Positions 37,430 through 46,898 of a stretch of 64,000 nucleotides of DNA are shown in pieces. The DNA comes from Guyparkeria hydrothermalis (GTDB taxonomy: Bacteria; Pseudomonadota; Gammaproteobacteria; Halothiobacillales; Halothiobacillaceae): NCBI RefSeq assembly GCF_023555375.1, contig NZ_JAJSEE010000004.1:1-64000 (forward strand). The letters run 5' to 3'. Position 1 is the stretch's first letter; every line of letters starts with the position of its first letter. The position numbers and the translations under genes are program-made. The notes beneath the pieces were generated by a model. That model worked only from the letters and a program-made list of their open reading frames with translations. It was not told the DNA's origin and searched no databases.

Positions 37430-39031
37430 ATGGCGCGCAGCAATCACCCCCGGCTTTCATCGAAGGTTTCCTCGGGCGACGACGGCGTCTCGACCGCTCG
37501 CCTACCCGGACCGCGGCTGCTCCCGACGGTCATCGCGCTGGCCCTGACCCTCGGCGGACAGGCGATGACCAGCCAGGCGCTGGCCGTCGAGACCGAGGCG
37601 GTCGACTTTACTGCCGAGACCCCGGCAGGCGACAGCCGGCAGGCACTCACCCTGCCGTTCAACGAGGCGGTCGAGCGCACGCTCAACCAGAACGCGGCCG
37701 TGGATCTCTCCCAGGCCCGCATCGCCGAGGCCCGTGCCGCGATCGAACAGGCAAACGGCAACCTCCTGCCCACGCTTGACCTGTCGTTCGGCGTGATGGG
37801 CTCGAACAACCCGCTCAATGTCTTCGGCATGAAGCTGCAGCAGGAGCAGGCGAACTTCAACGACTTCGGCGCCGGGGAGTTTTTCCAAACCTACGCGAAC
37901 GACCCGGCCAATCTCCCTGCGGCCCTGGAAACCGAGCCGGACAATCTCAACGACCCCGGCTGGCACCACAACTTCCAGACCTCGCTGAAGCTCTCCATCC
38001 CGATCTACAACGGCGGCAAGATCCGGGAGATGCGCACCCAGGCCCAGGCCCTGCTGCAGGCGGCGCAATCGGGCGACGAGGCCGCGCGCCAGCAGCTGGT
38101 CCTGCACACCGTCGAGGCCTACGCGGGCATCAACACCGCCGAGGCCTTCGTCGAGGTCGCCAGCCAGGCGCGCGAGGCGGCCAGGTCCTTCCGGGATCTC
38201 TCGCAGAAGCTCTACGACGAGGGCGTGGTCACCAAGGCCGATCTGCTCAAGGCCAAGGTCAACCTCGGCGAGCGCGAGCTCGACGTCGAGAACGCCCGCA
38301 ACCAGGCGGCCAACGCCGCCGACGGGCTCAAGGTACTCACCGGCATCGACACCGGCCGCGACATCGATCTCAACGAGGCGATCGACGTCGCCCTGCCCGA
38401 GACCACCCTCGAGGAGGCCCGGCAGCTCGCGCTGTCGAACAACCCGCGCATCCAGGCCCTGCGTGGCCGCATCGCCGCGGCGCGCGCCGAGGTCGACGTG
38501 GCCCGCGCCGATTACAAGCCGCAGTTCAACCTGATGGCGCAACAGGACTTCAACGACGACACGGTCGGCCTGCGCAACGACAGCTACACCGTCGGCGGCG
38601 TGCTGACCTGGCGGGTGTTCGACTTCGGCGCCCGCTCCGGCAAGGTCGACCGCGCCCGGGCGAAGGTCGACGCCAGCCTGGCCGAGCGCCAGCAGGCCCT
38701 CGACAAGCTGATCGGCCAGGTCGGCAAGGTCTGGCGCGAGGCCAACATGGCCGAAAAGCGCGTCGAGGTGCGTCGCCTGGCCATCAGCCAGAGCGAGGAG
38801 GCCGTGCGTCTCGAGACCCTGCGCTACCAGCAGGGCCTGGCGACCATGACCGAACTGCTCGCCGCGCAGACCGAACTCGACAACGCGCGGGCCGAGCTGA
38901 TCCGCGCGCGCTTCCAGCGCACCATGCAGCGCGCCGCCCTGTGGCTGGCGCTGGGCGAACTCGGACCCGAGCGGGTCGAATCTGTGCGCGCCAACGGCGT
39001 CGAGGCCGCGCTCGACACCTCCGAATCCTGA
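37430..39031 (+). CDS. TolC-family outer membrane efflux protein
   Basis: Outer-membrane channel protein of 533 aa, long for TolC because of an extended N-terminus with an export signal around 25-50. Two OEP repeats: about 75-330 and 345-515, with coiled-coil-rich stretches (ARQQLVLHTVEAYAGI, LETLRYQQGLATMTELLAAQTEL). ATG at 37430 has AAGGA nine bases upstream. First gene of a three-gene tripartite efflux operon. Confidence 0.92.
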   Translation: MARSNHPRLSSKVSSGDDGVSTARLPGPRLLPTVIALALTLGGQAMTSQALAVETEAVDFTAETPAGDSRQALTLPFNEAVERTLNQNAAVDLSQARIAEARAAIEQANGNLLPTLDLSFGVMGSNNPLNVFGMKLQQEQANFNDFGAGEFFQTYANDPANLPAALETEPDNLNDPGWHHNFQTSLKLSIPIYNGGKIREMRTQAQALLQAAQSGDEAARQQLVLHTVEAYAGINTAEAFVEVASQAREAARSFRDLSQKLYDEGVVTKADLLKAKVNLGERELDVENARNQAANAADGLKVLTGIDTGRDIDLNEAIDVALPETTLEEARQLALSNNPRIQALRGRIAAARAEVDVARADYKPQFNLMAQQDFNDDTVGLRNDSYTVGGVLTWRVFDFGARSGKVDRARAKVDASLAERQQALDKLIGQVGKVWREANMAEKRVEVRRLAISQSEEAVRLETLRYQQGLATMTELLAAQTELDNARAELIRARFQRTMQRAALWLALGELGPERVESVRANGVEAALDTSES

Positions 39032-39087
39032 ACGGCCGCCCTGCCCGGCCGCGGTACCCATTGCGATCCAACCAACGAGATCCATCG

Positions 39088-40239
39088 ATGATGCAGCACG
39101 CGACACACCCGCTCCTTTCCCAGGTCACGGACCAGCGGCTCGCCCGCCGACTGGTTGTTCCCCTGCTCGCCGGCCTCATGCTGGCAGGCTGCGGCGGTGA
39201 ACCGACCGAGCAGCCGTCGGCGAATGCCGGCGCCGAGGTCCAGGCCGACTGGATCACGGTCGATGCCGGCGAGGTCGACGACACCGCGCTGTTCCCCGGC
39301 ACGGTGATCGCGAGCGACCAGTCGCCGATCGCCTCGCGGATGATGGGCTACGTCCGCGAGATCAACGTCCGCGAGGGCGAGACCGTCGAGAAAGACCAGC
39401 CGTTGCTCACCATCGACCAGAGCGACGTCGACAGCCAGATTCGCCAGGCCGAGGCGGCGCTGGCCAAGGCGCGTTCCGGGCTGGCCAACGCGCGCAGCAA
39501 CTACGAGCGGTTCCAGCGCCTCTACGAGGAAAACGCCGTACCCAAGCAGCAGTTCGAGCAGATGCGCACCGCCTACGAGGTCGCCCAGGGCGATTTCAAC
39601 GCCGCCCAGGCTGCCGTCGAGCAGGCGCGCTCGCAGGTCAACTACGCCCAGATCCGCGCCCCGTTTGCCGGCACCATCGTCCAGCGCATGGTCGATCCGG
39701 GCCAGCTCGCCACACCGGGCCAGCCGCTCCTGATGCTGATGGGCAGCGGCGATCGCGAAGTGCAGGTCGAGGTGGACGACCAGGCCTACGCGCGGCTGGA
39801 CGAAGGCGACAGCCTCGAGGTCAGCTACCGCGATGCCGACGGCAACCCGGCCAGCTTCACCGCCGAGGTGCTGCGGCTGGTGTCGGCCGCCGACCCAATC
39901 ACCCGCACCCACACGGTCAAGCTGAGCGTGCCGGCCGAACTGTCGCTCACGCCGGGCAACTTCGTCACCGTCAGCGTGGTGCTCGACCAGAAGGCGGCGA
40001 TCCTGGTGCCGGCGGGGGCCGTTCACGATCGTGGCGGCATGCAGGGCGTGTTCGTGCTCGATGACGAGGACCGTGCCCGGTTCCGCCTCGTGCGCGTCGG
40101 CCAGGAACGCGGTGACCAGGTCGTCGTGCTGGCCGGCCTGCGTGACGGTGACCGCGTGATCACCGAGGCCGAGGGGCGACTCGCCAACGGGGTGCGCGTC
40201 GTGTCGGGCAACGCAGCCGAGGGTGATGCATCGTCATGA
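39088..40239 (+). CDS. RND efflux periplasmic adaptor (MFP) lipoprotein
   Basis: Membrane fusion protein of 383 aa. Signal peptide with lipobox LAGC, then a beta-barrel/lipoyl half (GYVREINVREGETVEKDQPLL), a coiled-coil hairpin at about 120-185 and the returning lipoyl half (AQIRAPFAGTIVQRMVDPGQ). It links the RND pump to the TolC-like channel. Paired ATGs at 39088 and 39091. Overlaps the pump gene by 4 bp. Confidence 0.95.
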   Translation: MMQHATHPLLSQVTDQRLARRLVVPLLAGLMLAGCGGEPTEQPSANAGAEVQADWITVDAGEVDDTALFPGTVIASDQSPIASRMMGYVREINVREGETVEKDQPLLTIDQSDVDSQIRQAEAALAKARSGLANARSNYERFQRLYEENAVPKQQFEQMRTAYEVAQGDFNAAQAAVEQARSQVNYAQIRAPFAGTIVQRMVDPGQLATPGQPLLMLMGSGDREVQVEVDDQAYARLDEGDSLEVSYRDADGNPASFTAEVLRLVSAADPITRTHTVKLSVPAELSLTPGNFVTVSVVLDQKAAILVPAGAVHDRGGMQGVFVLDDEDRARFRLVRVGQERGDQVVVLAGLRDGDRVITEAEGRLANGVRVVSGNAAEGDASS

Positions 40240-43200
40240 GCCAGACGACCAACACCAAGGATCCTAAGCTGAACCTCGCCGGCCGACTGGCCAACAGCTT
40301 TCTCTACTCGAAGATCACCGCGCTGATCATGATCGCCATCACCCTGTTCGGGCTGATGGCGGTGCTGATCACCCCGCGCCTGTACAACCCGGAGATCGTG
40401 GTGCCGGGCGCGCAGATCTTCGTCCAGCGGCCCGGGAATGACGCCGCCCAGATCGAGGACCAGGTGGTCAAGCCGCTCGAGGCCTTGATGGCCCGTCTCA
40501 AAGGCGTCGAGCACACCTACGGCGTGGCCATGGACGATTTCGGCATGGTCACCGTGCAGTTCGAGGTGGGTAGCGACGAGGAGGCGAGCCTGCTACGCCT
40601 GTACAACGAGATCTCGCGCAACCTCGACCGTCTGCCGCCCAACACCAGCATGCCGCTGGTCAAGAGCATCGGCATCACCGACGTGCCGATCATGAGCCTG
40701 ACCCTGAGCTCCGAGGCGCTCGACAGCACCCAGCTGCGCGAGGTCGGCCAGCGCCTGCTCGAGCAGGTGCAGAACGTGCCCGAGGTGGGCGCCAGCGAGG
40801 TGATCGGCGGTCATCGCCGCGTACTCGCCATCGATGTGGACCCGCAGCGCCTCGCCGCGACCGGCGTGCCGATGAGCCGGCTGAGCGAGATGCTTCAGGG
40901 CGCGAACGTCGTGTTGCCGGGCGGTGCCCTGACCAACGACAACCAGGAAATCCGCCTGCGGACCGATGCGGCCTTCACCGGCCCCGAGGACCTCGAGAAC
41001 CTGGTCATCGGTCAGCACGAGCAGCGACCGATCTACCTCGCCCAGGTCGCGGACATCACCTACACCCCCGAGGAAAACGACCAGTACACCACCCACGCCT
41101 TCGGCCCGGCCAACACCCTGGGCAAAGCCGCGGGCGACCCCACCGCGGCGGTCACCGTGACGGTGGGCAAGCGCGCCGGGGCCAACGCGGTCACCGTGGC
41201 CGCGGCGGTCAAGGAGAAGCTCGAGATCATCGAGCGCGAGCTCCTGCCCGAGCAGGTCGATCTCACCATCACCCGCGACTACGGCGATCGGGCCGACGAC
41301 GCGGTCAACACCCTGATCGAACACCTGGGCGTCGCCGTGCTGGTGGTGCTGATCATCCTGTTCTTCTTCCTCGGCTGGCGCGAGGCGCTGATCGTCACCC
41401 TGACCGTGCCGCTGACACTGTTCGTGGTGCTGGGCGTGGGCTGGATCTTCGGCCAGACGATCAACCGCATCTCGCTGTTCGGCCTGATCCTGTCACTGGG
41501 CCTGCTGGTGGACGCCGCGATCGTCGTGATCGAGAACATCCACCGCCACCTGCACGAGGGCAAGGAACCGTCGTTCGCCGATCTACTCGTGCGGGCGACC
41601 AACGAGGTCGGCAACCCGACCAACATCGCCACCCTGGCCGTCATCCTCGCCTTCGTGCCGATGGCGTTCGTGTCGGGGATGATGGGGCCGTTCATGCTTC
41701 CCATCCCGATCAACGTCTCGGTGGCGATGATCGCCTCGCTGATCCTGGCCTACATCATCGTGCCCTGGACGGCCTACCGCTGGCTGGGCTCGAAGGCACG
41801 CAAGGCGCTGGCGAAACGCGACACCCTCGAGGGCGACCCGCACCACGAGGACTGGCTGATGCGCAACTACAAGCGCGTCGCCAAGCCGCTGCTGGGCTCG
41901 CGGGGCTTCTCGCTCGCCTTCCTCCTGCTCGTGCTGGGCCTGATGATCGCCTCGATGCTGATGCCGGCCTGGCAGTTCGTGCGCGACTCGGGTATGAACG
42001 GCCCGCTCTCCCCGGCGGGCGTCAGCCTGAAGATGCTGCCCGAGGGCAACGTCGACACCTTCCTGCTCGAGGTCAACACGCCCGAGGGCACGGCGGTCGA
42101 GCGCACCTCGCTGGTGGCCGACGCCGTGGGCCGCGTCGTCTCGCAGAATCGCTACGTGACCGACTACCAGACCTACGTCGGCCGCACCGGGCCGCTGACC
42201 TTCGCCGGCATGGTACGCGGCGACATGATGCGCCAGGCGCCCAACATGGCACAGATCCGCGTCAACCTGGTCGACCGGCATCACCGCCCGGTGACCAGCG
42301 AGGTCGCCATGGAGATGTGGGAGCAGCTCGAGTCCGTGCGCGAGCGGCACGCGGATTCCGATATCAAGCTGTTCCTCACCCCGCCGGGCCCGCCCGTCCG
42401 CGCCCAGGTCCTCGCCCGCATCCACGGGCCGGACTACGAGACGCTGCGCGAGATCGCCACCCAGGTGCGCGGTCGTTTCGAGGACGTCTACGGCATGATC
42501 AACGTCGACGACTCGATCACCGCCGATGCGCCGGAGTACCGCATCGAGGTCAACCAGACCAAGGCACTGCAGTCGGGCATCGCCCCGGCGCAGATCGCCA
42601 AGGTGGTTCACGAGTACGTCAACGGCCAGACCCTGGGCACCGTGCACGACACCGACACCTCGGAGCCGGTCAACATCGTGTTGCGCCTCGACCAGGCCAA
42701 CCGCGCCTGGATCCGCCAGATCCGCGACCTGACCGTCACCAACCCCGAGGGCAAGGCGGTCAAGATCGGCAACCTGGTCGACATCCGCGAGGGCACGGTC
42801 ACCAAGCCGATCATGGACCGCGACCAACACCCGGTGGTCTTCGTCCAGGGTGACCTGTTGGGCTCGAGCCCGGTCTACGCCACGCTGACGCTCAACAAGT
42901 GGCTCAACGAGATGGAGCTCGACGGCAACGTCGAGATCAGCACCGGCAACCTCGGCTTCGTCGACAGCCAGCCGGACGACCTGGAGGGCTACCAGGTGCT
43001 CTGGGGCGGTGACATGCGGCTCACGCTGGACGTGTTCCGCGACCTGGGGGCGGCCTTCATCGTCGCACTGGTGTTCATCTACCTGCTGCTGGTTGCCTAC
43101 TACCAGTCGTTCATGCTGCCGGTGATCGTCATGGGCGCGATTCCGCTCACCCTGGTGGGCATCTTCCCGGGCCACTGGCTGTTCGACATGCCGTTCAACG

Positions 43201-43553
43201 CCACCTCGATGATCGGCTTCATCGCGCTGGCCGGCATCGTGGTACGCAACTCGCTGCTGCTGATCGACTTCATCCTCGATTACCGCCAGCAGGGTTACGG
43301 CCTGAAGGAGTCCGTGCTCGAGGCCGGCGCGGTGCGCTTCCGCCCGATCCTGCTCACCGCGCTGGCGATCATGTTCGGCTCGGCGATCATGATCACCGAC
43401 CCGGTCTTCGGCGGGCTGGCCGTCTCGCTGATCTTCGGCACCTTCGCCTCGACCATGCTGACGCTGCTGGTGATCCCGATCATGTACTACTTCTGGCAGC
43501 TCGATCAGCAGATCAAGACCGAGAAGAAGGCAACGAAAGCCAAGGCGACCTGA
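40236..43553 (+). CDS. RND efflux permease, HAE1/AcrB-like
   Basis: Inner-membrane pump of 1105 aa with twelve helices and two large periplasmic domains. Helix 4 reads LLVDAAIVVIENI: the first proton-relay Asp of AcrB (DD pair) is kept but the second is Ala, as in some RND subfamilies. The porter domain starts PEIVVPGAQIFVQRPGND. Substrate cannot be told from sequence; drugs, solvents or metals are possible. A terminator follows 20 bp after the stop. Confidence 0.95.
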   Translation: MSQTTNTKDPKLNLAGRLANSFLYSKITALIMIAITLFGLMAVLITPRLYNPEIVVPGAQIFVQRPGNDAAQIEDQVVKPLEALMARLKGVEHTYGVAMDDFGMVTVQFEVGSDEEASLLRLYNEISRNLDRLPPNTSMPLVKSIGITDVPIMSLTLSSEALDSTQLREVGQRLLEQVQNVPEVGASEVIGGHRRVLAIDVDPQRLAATGVPMSRLSEMLQGANVVLPGGALTNDNQEIRLRTDAAFTGPEDLENLVIGQHEQRPIYLAQVADITYTPEENDQYTTHAFGPANTLGKAAGDPTAAVTVTVGKRAGANAVTVAAAVKEKLEIIERELLPEQVDLTITRDYGDRADDAVNTLIEHLGVAVLVVLIILFFFLGWREALIVTLTVPLTLFVVLGVGWIFGQTINRISLFGLILSLGLLVDAAIVVIENIHRHLHEGKEPSFADLLVRATNEVGNPTNIATLAVILAFVPMAFVSGMMGPFMLPIPINVSVAMIASLILAYIIVPWTAYRWLGSKARKALAKRDTLEGDPHHEDWLMRNYKRVAKPLLGSRGFSLAFLLLVLGLMIASMLMPAWQFVRDSGMNGPLSPAGVSLKMLPEGNVDTFLLEVNTPEGTAVERTSLVADAVGRVVSQNRYVTDYQTYVGRTGPLTFAGMVRGDMMRQAPNMAQIRVNLVDRHHRPVTSEVAMEMWEQLESVRERHADSDIKLFLTPPGPPVRAQVLARIHGPDYETLREIATQVRGRFEDVYGMINVDDSITADAPEYRIEVNQTKALQSGIAPAQIAKVVHEYVNGQTLGTVHDTDTSEPVNIVLRLDQANRAWIRQIRDLTVTNPEGKAVKIGNLVDIREGTVTKPIMDRDQHPVVFVQGDLLGSSPVYATLTLNKWLNEMELDGNVEISTGNLGFVDSQPDDLEGYQVLWGGDMRLTLDVFRDLGAAFIVALVFIYLLLVAYYQSFMLPVIVMGAIPLTLVGIFPGHWLFDMPFNATSMIGFIALAGIVVRNSLLLIDFILDYRQQGYGLKESVLEAGAVRFRPILLTALAIMFGSAIMITDPVFGGLAVSLIFGTFASTMLTLLVIPIMYYFWQLDQQIKTEKKATKAKAT

Positions 43554-43572
43554 CCAATCAGCTCACGGCATG

Positions 43573-43611
43573 AACCGCGACCCGCCGATCCGGCCGGTCG
43601 CGGTTTTTTTT
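43573..43611 (+). terminator. Rho-independent terminator after RND operon
   Basis: A 10-bp stem AACCGCGACC/GGTCGCGGTT is followed by a run of eight Ts. It closes the efflux operon ahead of the cupin gene. Confidence 0.88.
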
Positions 43612-43654
43612 GTCTACGCTTGGGCTCCCGTGACCCCTCAGGACAAACCGATCC

Positions 43655-44374
43655 ATGGCCGAACACCCGCTGACACCTATTCACGCCGACCTGTTCGAGC
43701 GTGCCGTCGTCGACACCAGCGCCCTGCCCTGGGTGCCATCCCCGGAGCCGACCGTCGAGCGCAAGCTGATCGAACGCGAGGGCGGTGACGGCACGCGGGC
43801 GACCAGCCTGGTGCGCTTCGCACCCGGGGCGAGCTTCCCCGAACACGTCCATCACGGTGGCGAGGAATTCCTGGTGCTGGAGGGCGCGTTCTGCGACGAG
43901 ACCGGCTGCTTTCCCGCGGGTCACTACGTGCGCAACCCGCCCGGCTCACGACATTGTCCGAGCGCCCCGGACGGCTGCGTGATCCTGGTGAAACTGCATC
44001 ACCTCGACCCGCGCGAGACCGAGCAGATCGTCGTGGACACGACGACCACCCAATGGCAACCGGGCCTGGTGGAGGGACTCGAGGTCATGCCGCTAGGTGG
44101 GTTCGAGGGCGAGCACACGGCCATGGTGCGCTGGGCGCCGGGCACGCGCTTCAAGCCGCACCACCATTTCGGCGGGGAGGAGATCTTCGTCGTGGAGGGC
44201 ACGTTTGCCGACGAGTATGGCCGCTATCCGGCCGGCACCTGGCTGCGCAATCCGCACTGGAGCCTGCACCAGCCCTACTCGGAGACCGGCTGCACCATCT
44301 GGGTGAAGACCGGCCACCTGCCCATCCCGGACTCGTGGTACGTGGAGACCCGAGGCACCCAGTCGCCCCCGTAG
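43655..44374 (+). CDS. Double-cupin ChrR-like protein
   Basis: Protein of 239 aa made of two tandem cupin domains of the ChrR anti-sigma cupin type: ligand motifs HVHHGGEEFLVLEG near 57-71 and HHHFGGEEIFVVEG near 168-182. Each has the His/Glu metal set. ChrR cupins sense singlet oxygen or bind metals as part of an anti-sigma factor, but the zinc anti-sigma domain is missing and no ECF sigma gene adjoins. Function uncertain; possibly a stand-alone dioxygenase-like or acetylacetone-cleaving-type cupin. Monocistronic. Confidence 0.85.
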   Translation: MAEHPLTPIHADLFERAVVDTSALPWVPSPEPTVERKLIEREGGDGTRATSLVRFAPGASFPEHVHHGGEEFLVLEGAFCDETGCFPAGHYVRNPPGSRHCPSAPDGCVILVKLHHLDPRETEQIVVDTTTTQWQPGLVEGLEVMPLGGFEGEHTAMVRWAPGTRFKPHHHFGGEEIFVVEGTFADEYGRYPAGTWLRNPHWSLHQPYSETGCTIWVKTGHLPIPDSWYVETRGTQSPP

Positions 44375-44379
44375 TTTAG

Positions 44380-45045
44380 CTACCGGGTGGCAACCACGCT
44401 CGCCGCCAGTGTCGCTCCCTGGGCAGCCAGGCGTCCGATCAGCCCGTCGACCAGTGACTGGGCACCCCGGGCATAGGCCTCGGCGTTGTTCCTCTCGAGT
44501 TCGACCGTCTCGTTGAAGATCATCGCCTCGACCAGCTGACGTTCGGCGGCCCGGTACCAGCTGCAGGCCACCTTCATCTGGACCTCGCCGGAGGGGTTGA
44601 GCCCCGCGTTCGGCTCGAGCCGGTGCTCCAGGCGCTGGATTTCGCAATAGAGGCTCAGGTCCGCCGGCACGCGTGCGCCGCCCCGCACCACCGTCTTGAC
44701 CCAGGACTGACTGGAAAGGGACTCGTCGATGATCTCGTTGAGCATCACCGCCGGCGGGCTCGCCCAGCGGTTGTCGCGGTAATACGCCAGTGACTGGCGA
44801 TCACGGCTGTAGGCCATGTCTCGGCGGTCGATGGCACTCGCCGCGCGGGTCTCGACCAGCCGCACGATCACCGACCCGGCAGTCGTCGACGGGCGGCTCG
44901 ATTCGGGCGCCACCAGGCGCCATTGCTGCGGCTCGCCGCCCCGCTCCGGCAACACGGCGCAGCCGCTTGCCAGCACGGCGATGCCCAACGCGAACAGCGC
45001 ACGCACTGGACTCCATTTCATTGCGTTTTCAATCGGATACCGCAT
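44380..45045 (-). CDS. ABC-type transport auxiliary lipoprotein (PqiC/DUF330-like)
   Basis: Lipoprotein of 221 aa with lipobox LASGC (Cys near 29) and an ABC-transport auxiliary domain of PqiC type (RDRQSLAYYRDNRWASPPAVML). Such proteins sit at the outer membrane and serve MCE lipid transport systems. Last gene of the minus-strand permease-ATPase-MCE-lipoprotein set. Start may be 45045 or the ATG at 45021. Its 3' end is 5 bp from the cupin stop, with no terminator visible. Confidence 0.88.
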   Translation of the reverse strand: MRYPIENAMKWSPVRALFALGIAVLASGCAVLPERGGEPQQWRLVAPESSRPSTTAGSVIVRLVETRAASAIDRRDMAYSRDRQSLAYYRDNRWASPPAVMLNEIIDESLSSQSWVKTVVRGGARVPADLSLYCEIQRLEHRLEPNAGLNPSGEVQMKVACSWYRAAERQLVEAMIFNETVELERNNAEAYARGAQSLVDGLIGRLAAQGATLAASVVATR

Positions 45046-45079
45046 CTTTCTACCACTCGGGTTTCACGTTTACCCGCGA

Positions 45080-46051
45080 TTAAGGGTTCGCCTCACCCGG
45101 TCCCGGCGCGCGTCGGTCACCACCGAACAGCGCCCGGGACGGGTCGTCGTCAAGCGTCGTGGTGAACTCGCTCAGGCGACGGGAGAGGTCGCGCAAATCG
45201 CGGATCAGCAGGCTCATGTCGGGTAGCGTCTGGCGCGAGATCTCGTCGGCCGCCCGTTCGCCCGCCTGGCTGAAGCCGACGGTGGCCTCGGCTGCCGTGG
45301 CCACGCGGTCGGCGGTCTGCTCGAAGGTATCCATGGTCCCCGACACCCGACCAATGGCCTGATCGAGCGAGTCCATGGTGCCCTCGGCCCGGGCAAGCAA
45401 CCGCTCGCCACTCTCGGTCAGTTCGGCCGTGTTCTCGGCGGTACGTGAGGCGTTCTGCATCAGCGCACGCAGGGTCTCGCGTTCCTCGGCCAGCGTGCCG
45501 GTGATCTGGTCGAGGTTGGTCACCGTCCGTTCGATCGCCGCGAGGTTTTCCTCCCGCAGCAGGCGGTCGATGCGCTCGCTCACGGCCACCAGCCGCACCA
45601 TGGTGTCGTTGAGCCCGCCCTCGAGCTTGGAGAACAGCGAGGGTTCGTAGGGAATCACCGGGCAGCAGGCATCCGGGGCGGCCGGGAGGTCCTGCTCGGC
45701 TGAACCGCCCTTCAGGTTGAGCACACTCAGGCCCGTGACGCCCTGCGGTTGCAGCTGGGCGCTGGTGTCCGCGCGAATCGGCACCGTCTGATCGATCAGC
45801 AGGCGAATGCGGATATTGTCCGGGTTGTTGCGGTCGATGCGAATCTCGTCGACGTAGCCGACGTCCACGCCGTGGTAGTAGACCCGGCTGTCGCTGTTCA
45901 GCCCGGAGACGCTGTCGGTCGCGTAGACGAGGTAGGGGCTGTACTGACGCGAGGACCCGCCGCTGTAAAGCCACCAGGCGGTAAGCAGCGAGGCGCCGAG
46001 CAGCAGCACGACGAACAACCCCACGATGCTGTAATTGACCTTCGATTCCAT
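45080..46051 (-). CDS. MCE/MlaD-family lipid transport protein
   Basis: Protein of 323 aa anchored by a helix at about 8-28, followed by an MCE domain (SVSGLNSDSRVYYHGVDVGYV, QLQPQGVTGLSVLNL) and a long helical tail at about 150-310, longer than MlaD (183 aa) of E. coli. The tail suggests a PqiB/YebT-like or Mce-type tunnel. Periplasmic side of the inner membrane. 34 bp upstream of the lipoprotein gene. Confidence 0.93.
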   Translation of the reverse strand: MESKVNYSIVGLFVVLLLGASLLTAWWLYSGGSSRQYSPYLVYATDSVSGLNSDSRVYYHGVDVGYVDEIRIDRNNPDNIRIRLLIDQTVPIRADTSAQLQPQGVTGLSVLNLKGGSAEQDLPAAPDACCPVIPYEPSLFSKLEGGLNDTMVRLVAVSERIDRLLREENLAAIERTVTNLDQITGTLAEERETLRALMQNASRTAENTAELTESGERLLARAEGTMDSLDQAIGRVSGTMDTFEQTADRVATAAEATVGFSQAGERAADEISRQTLPDMSLLIRDLRDLSRRLSEFTTTLDDDPSRALFGGDRRAPGPGEANP

Positions 46052-46060
46052 GACGTCGCC

Positions 46061-46894
46061 CTAGGTCCTCCCCGAGGTATGAGCGCTCCGACCGAGCTCG
46101 AGTTTCGCATACTCCGCCGACCGACTGCCGCGGAAATAGGCAACCAGTTCCGGCTCGTCCCGTTGCGCCAGCTCAACGGCCGGGGCGAAGGCCAGCACCC
46201 GCTTGCGGGCCAGGAACGCCACCGCGTCCGACCCCCGCCAGATCGAGTCGAGATCGTGCGTGGCCTGGATCACCGTCAGGCCCAGCGAATCGGTCAGCTC
46301 GCGCACCAGGGCGTCGAACCCGGCCGCGGCAATCGGATCGAGCCCGGAGGTCGGCTCGTCCAGTATCAACAGGCGGGGATCGAGGGCCAAGGCCCGCGCC
46401 AGCGCCGCGCGCTTGACCATGCCGCCGGAGAGCTCGGCCGGATACTTGCTGGCGCTGTCCGCGGGCAGCCCGGCGAGCCGGACCTTGCTCATCGCCAGTT
46501 CCTCCAGCCAGTGCCCGCGCACCGCGGTGTGCTCGCGCAGCGGCAACATCACGTTTTCCAGCACCGTCAGGGCGGTGAACAGCGCGCCGCCCTGAAACAG
46601 CAGGCCGATGCGACGTCTCAAGCGACGTTGTGCGTCTTCCCCGGCCGCCAACGCATCCTCGCCAAACAGTTCCAGCCGACCGGCATCGGGGCGACGCAGC
46701 ATCGACAGGGTGCGGAGCAGGACTGTCTTGCCGGTCCCCGAACCACCCACCAGGGCGATGATGCGCCCGGCCGGCAACTCGAGTTCCAGCCCCTCGTGCA
46801 CGCACTCGTGACCGAAGCAGTTGCGGATGCCGGACAGGCGAGCGACCGGCGATACGGTCGCCTCGCTCGTGATGTGGTCGAGATCCCCCATCAT
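46061..46894 (-). CDS. MCE-system ABC transporter ATPase (MlaF-like)
   Basis: ATPase of 277 aa with Walker A GGSGTGKT, signature LSGGMVKRAALARAL, Walker B LLILDEPTSGLDP and the switch His in ATHDL. MVKR after the signature is typical of MlaF/Mkl proteins that drive MCE lipid transport. Starts at one of two adjacent ATGs (46894/46891), 4 bp after the permease stop. Confidence 0.95.
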   Translation of the reverse strand: MMGDLDHITSEATVSPVARLSGIRNCFGHECVHEGLELELPAGRIIALVGGSGTGKTVLLRTLSMLRRPDAGRLELFGEDALAAGEDAQRRLRRRIGLLFQGGALFTALTVLENVMLPLREHTAVRGHWLEELAMSKVRLAGLPADSASKYPAELSGGMVKRAALARALALDPRLLILDEPTSGLDPIAAAGFDALVRELTDSLGLTVIQATHDLDSIWRGSDAVAFLARKRVLAFAPAVELAQRDEPELVAYFRGSRSAEYAKLELGRSAHTSGRT

Positions 46895-46898
46895 CGCC

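Noticed and set aside
41583-43175. 530-codon minus-strand frame
   Set aside because: Shadow of the RND permease gene; no recognisable domain, compositionally biased.
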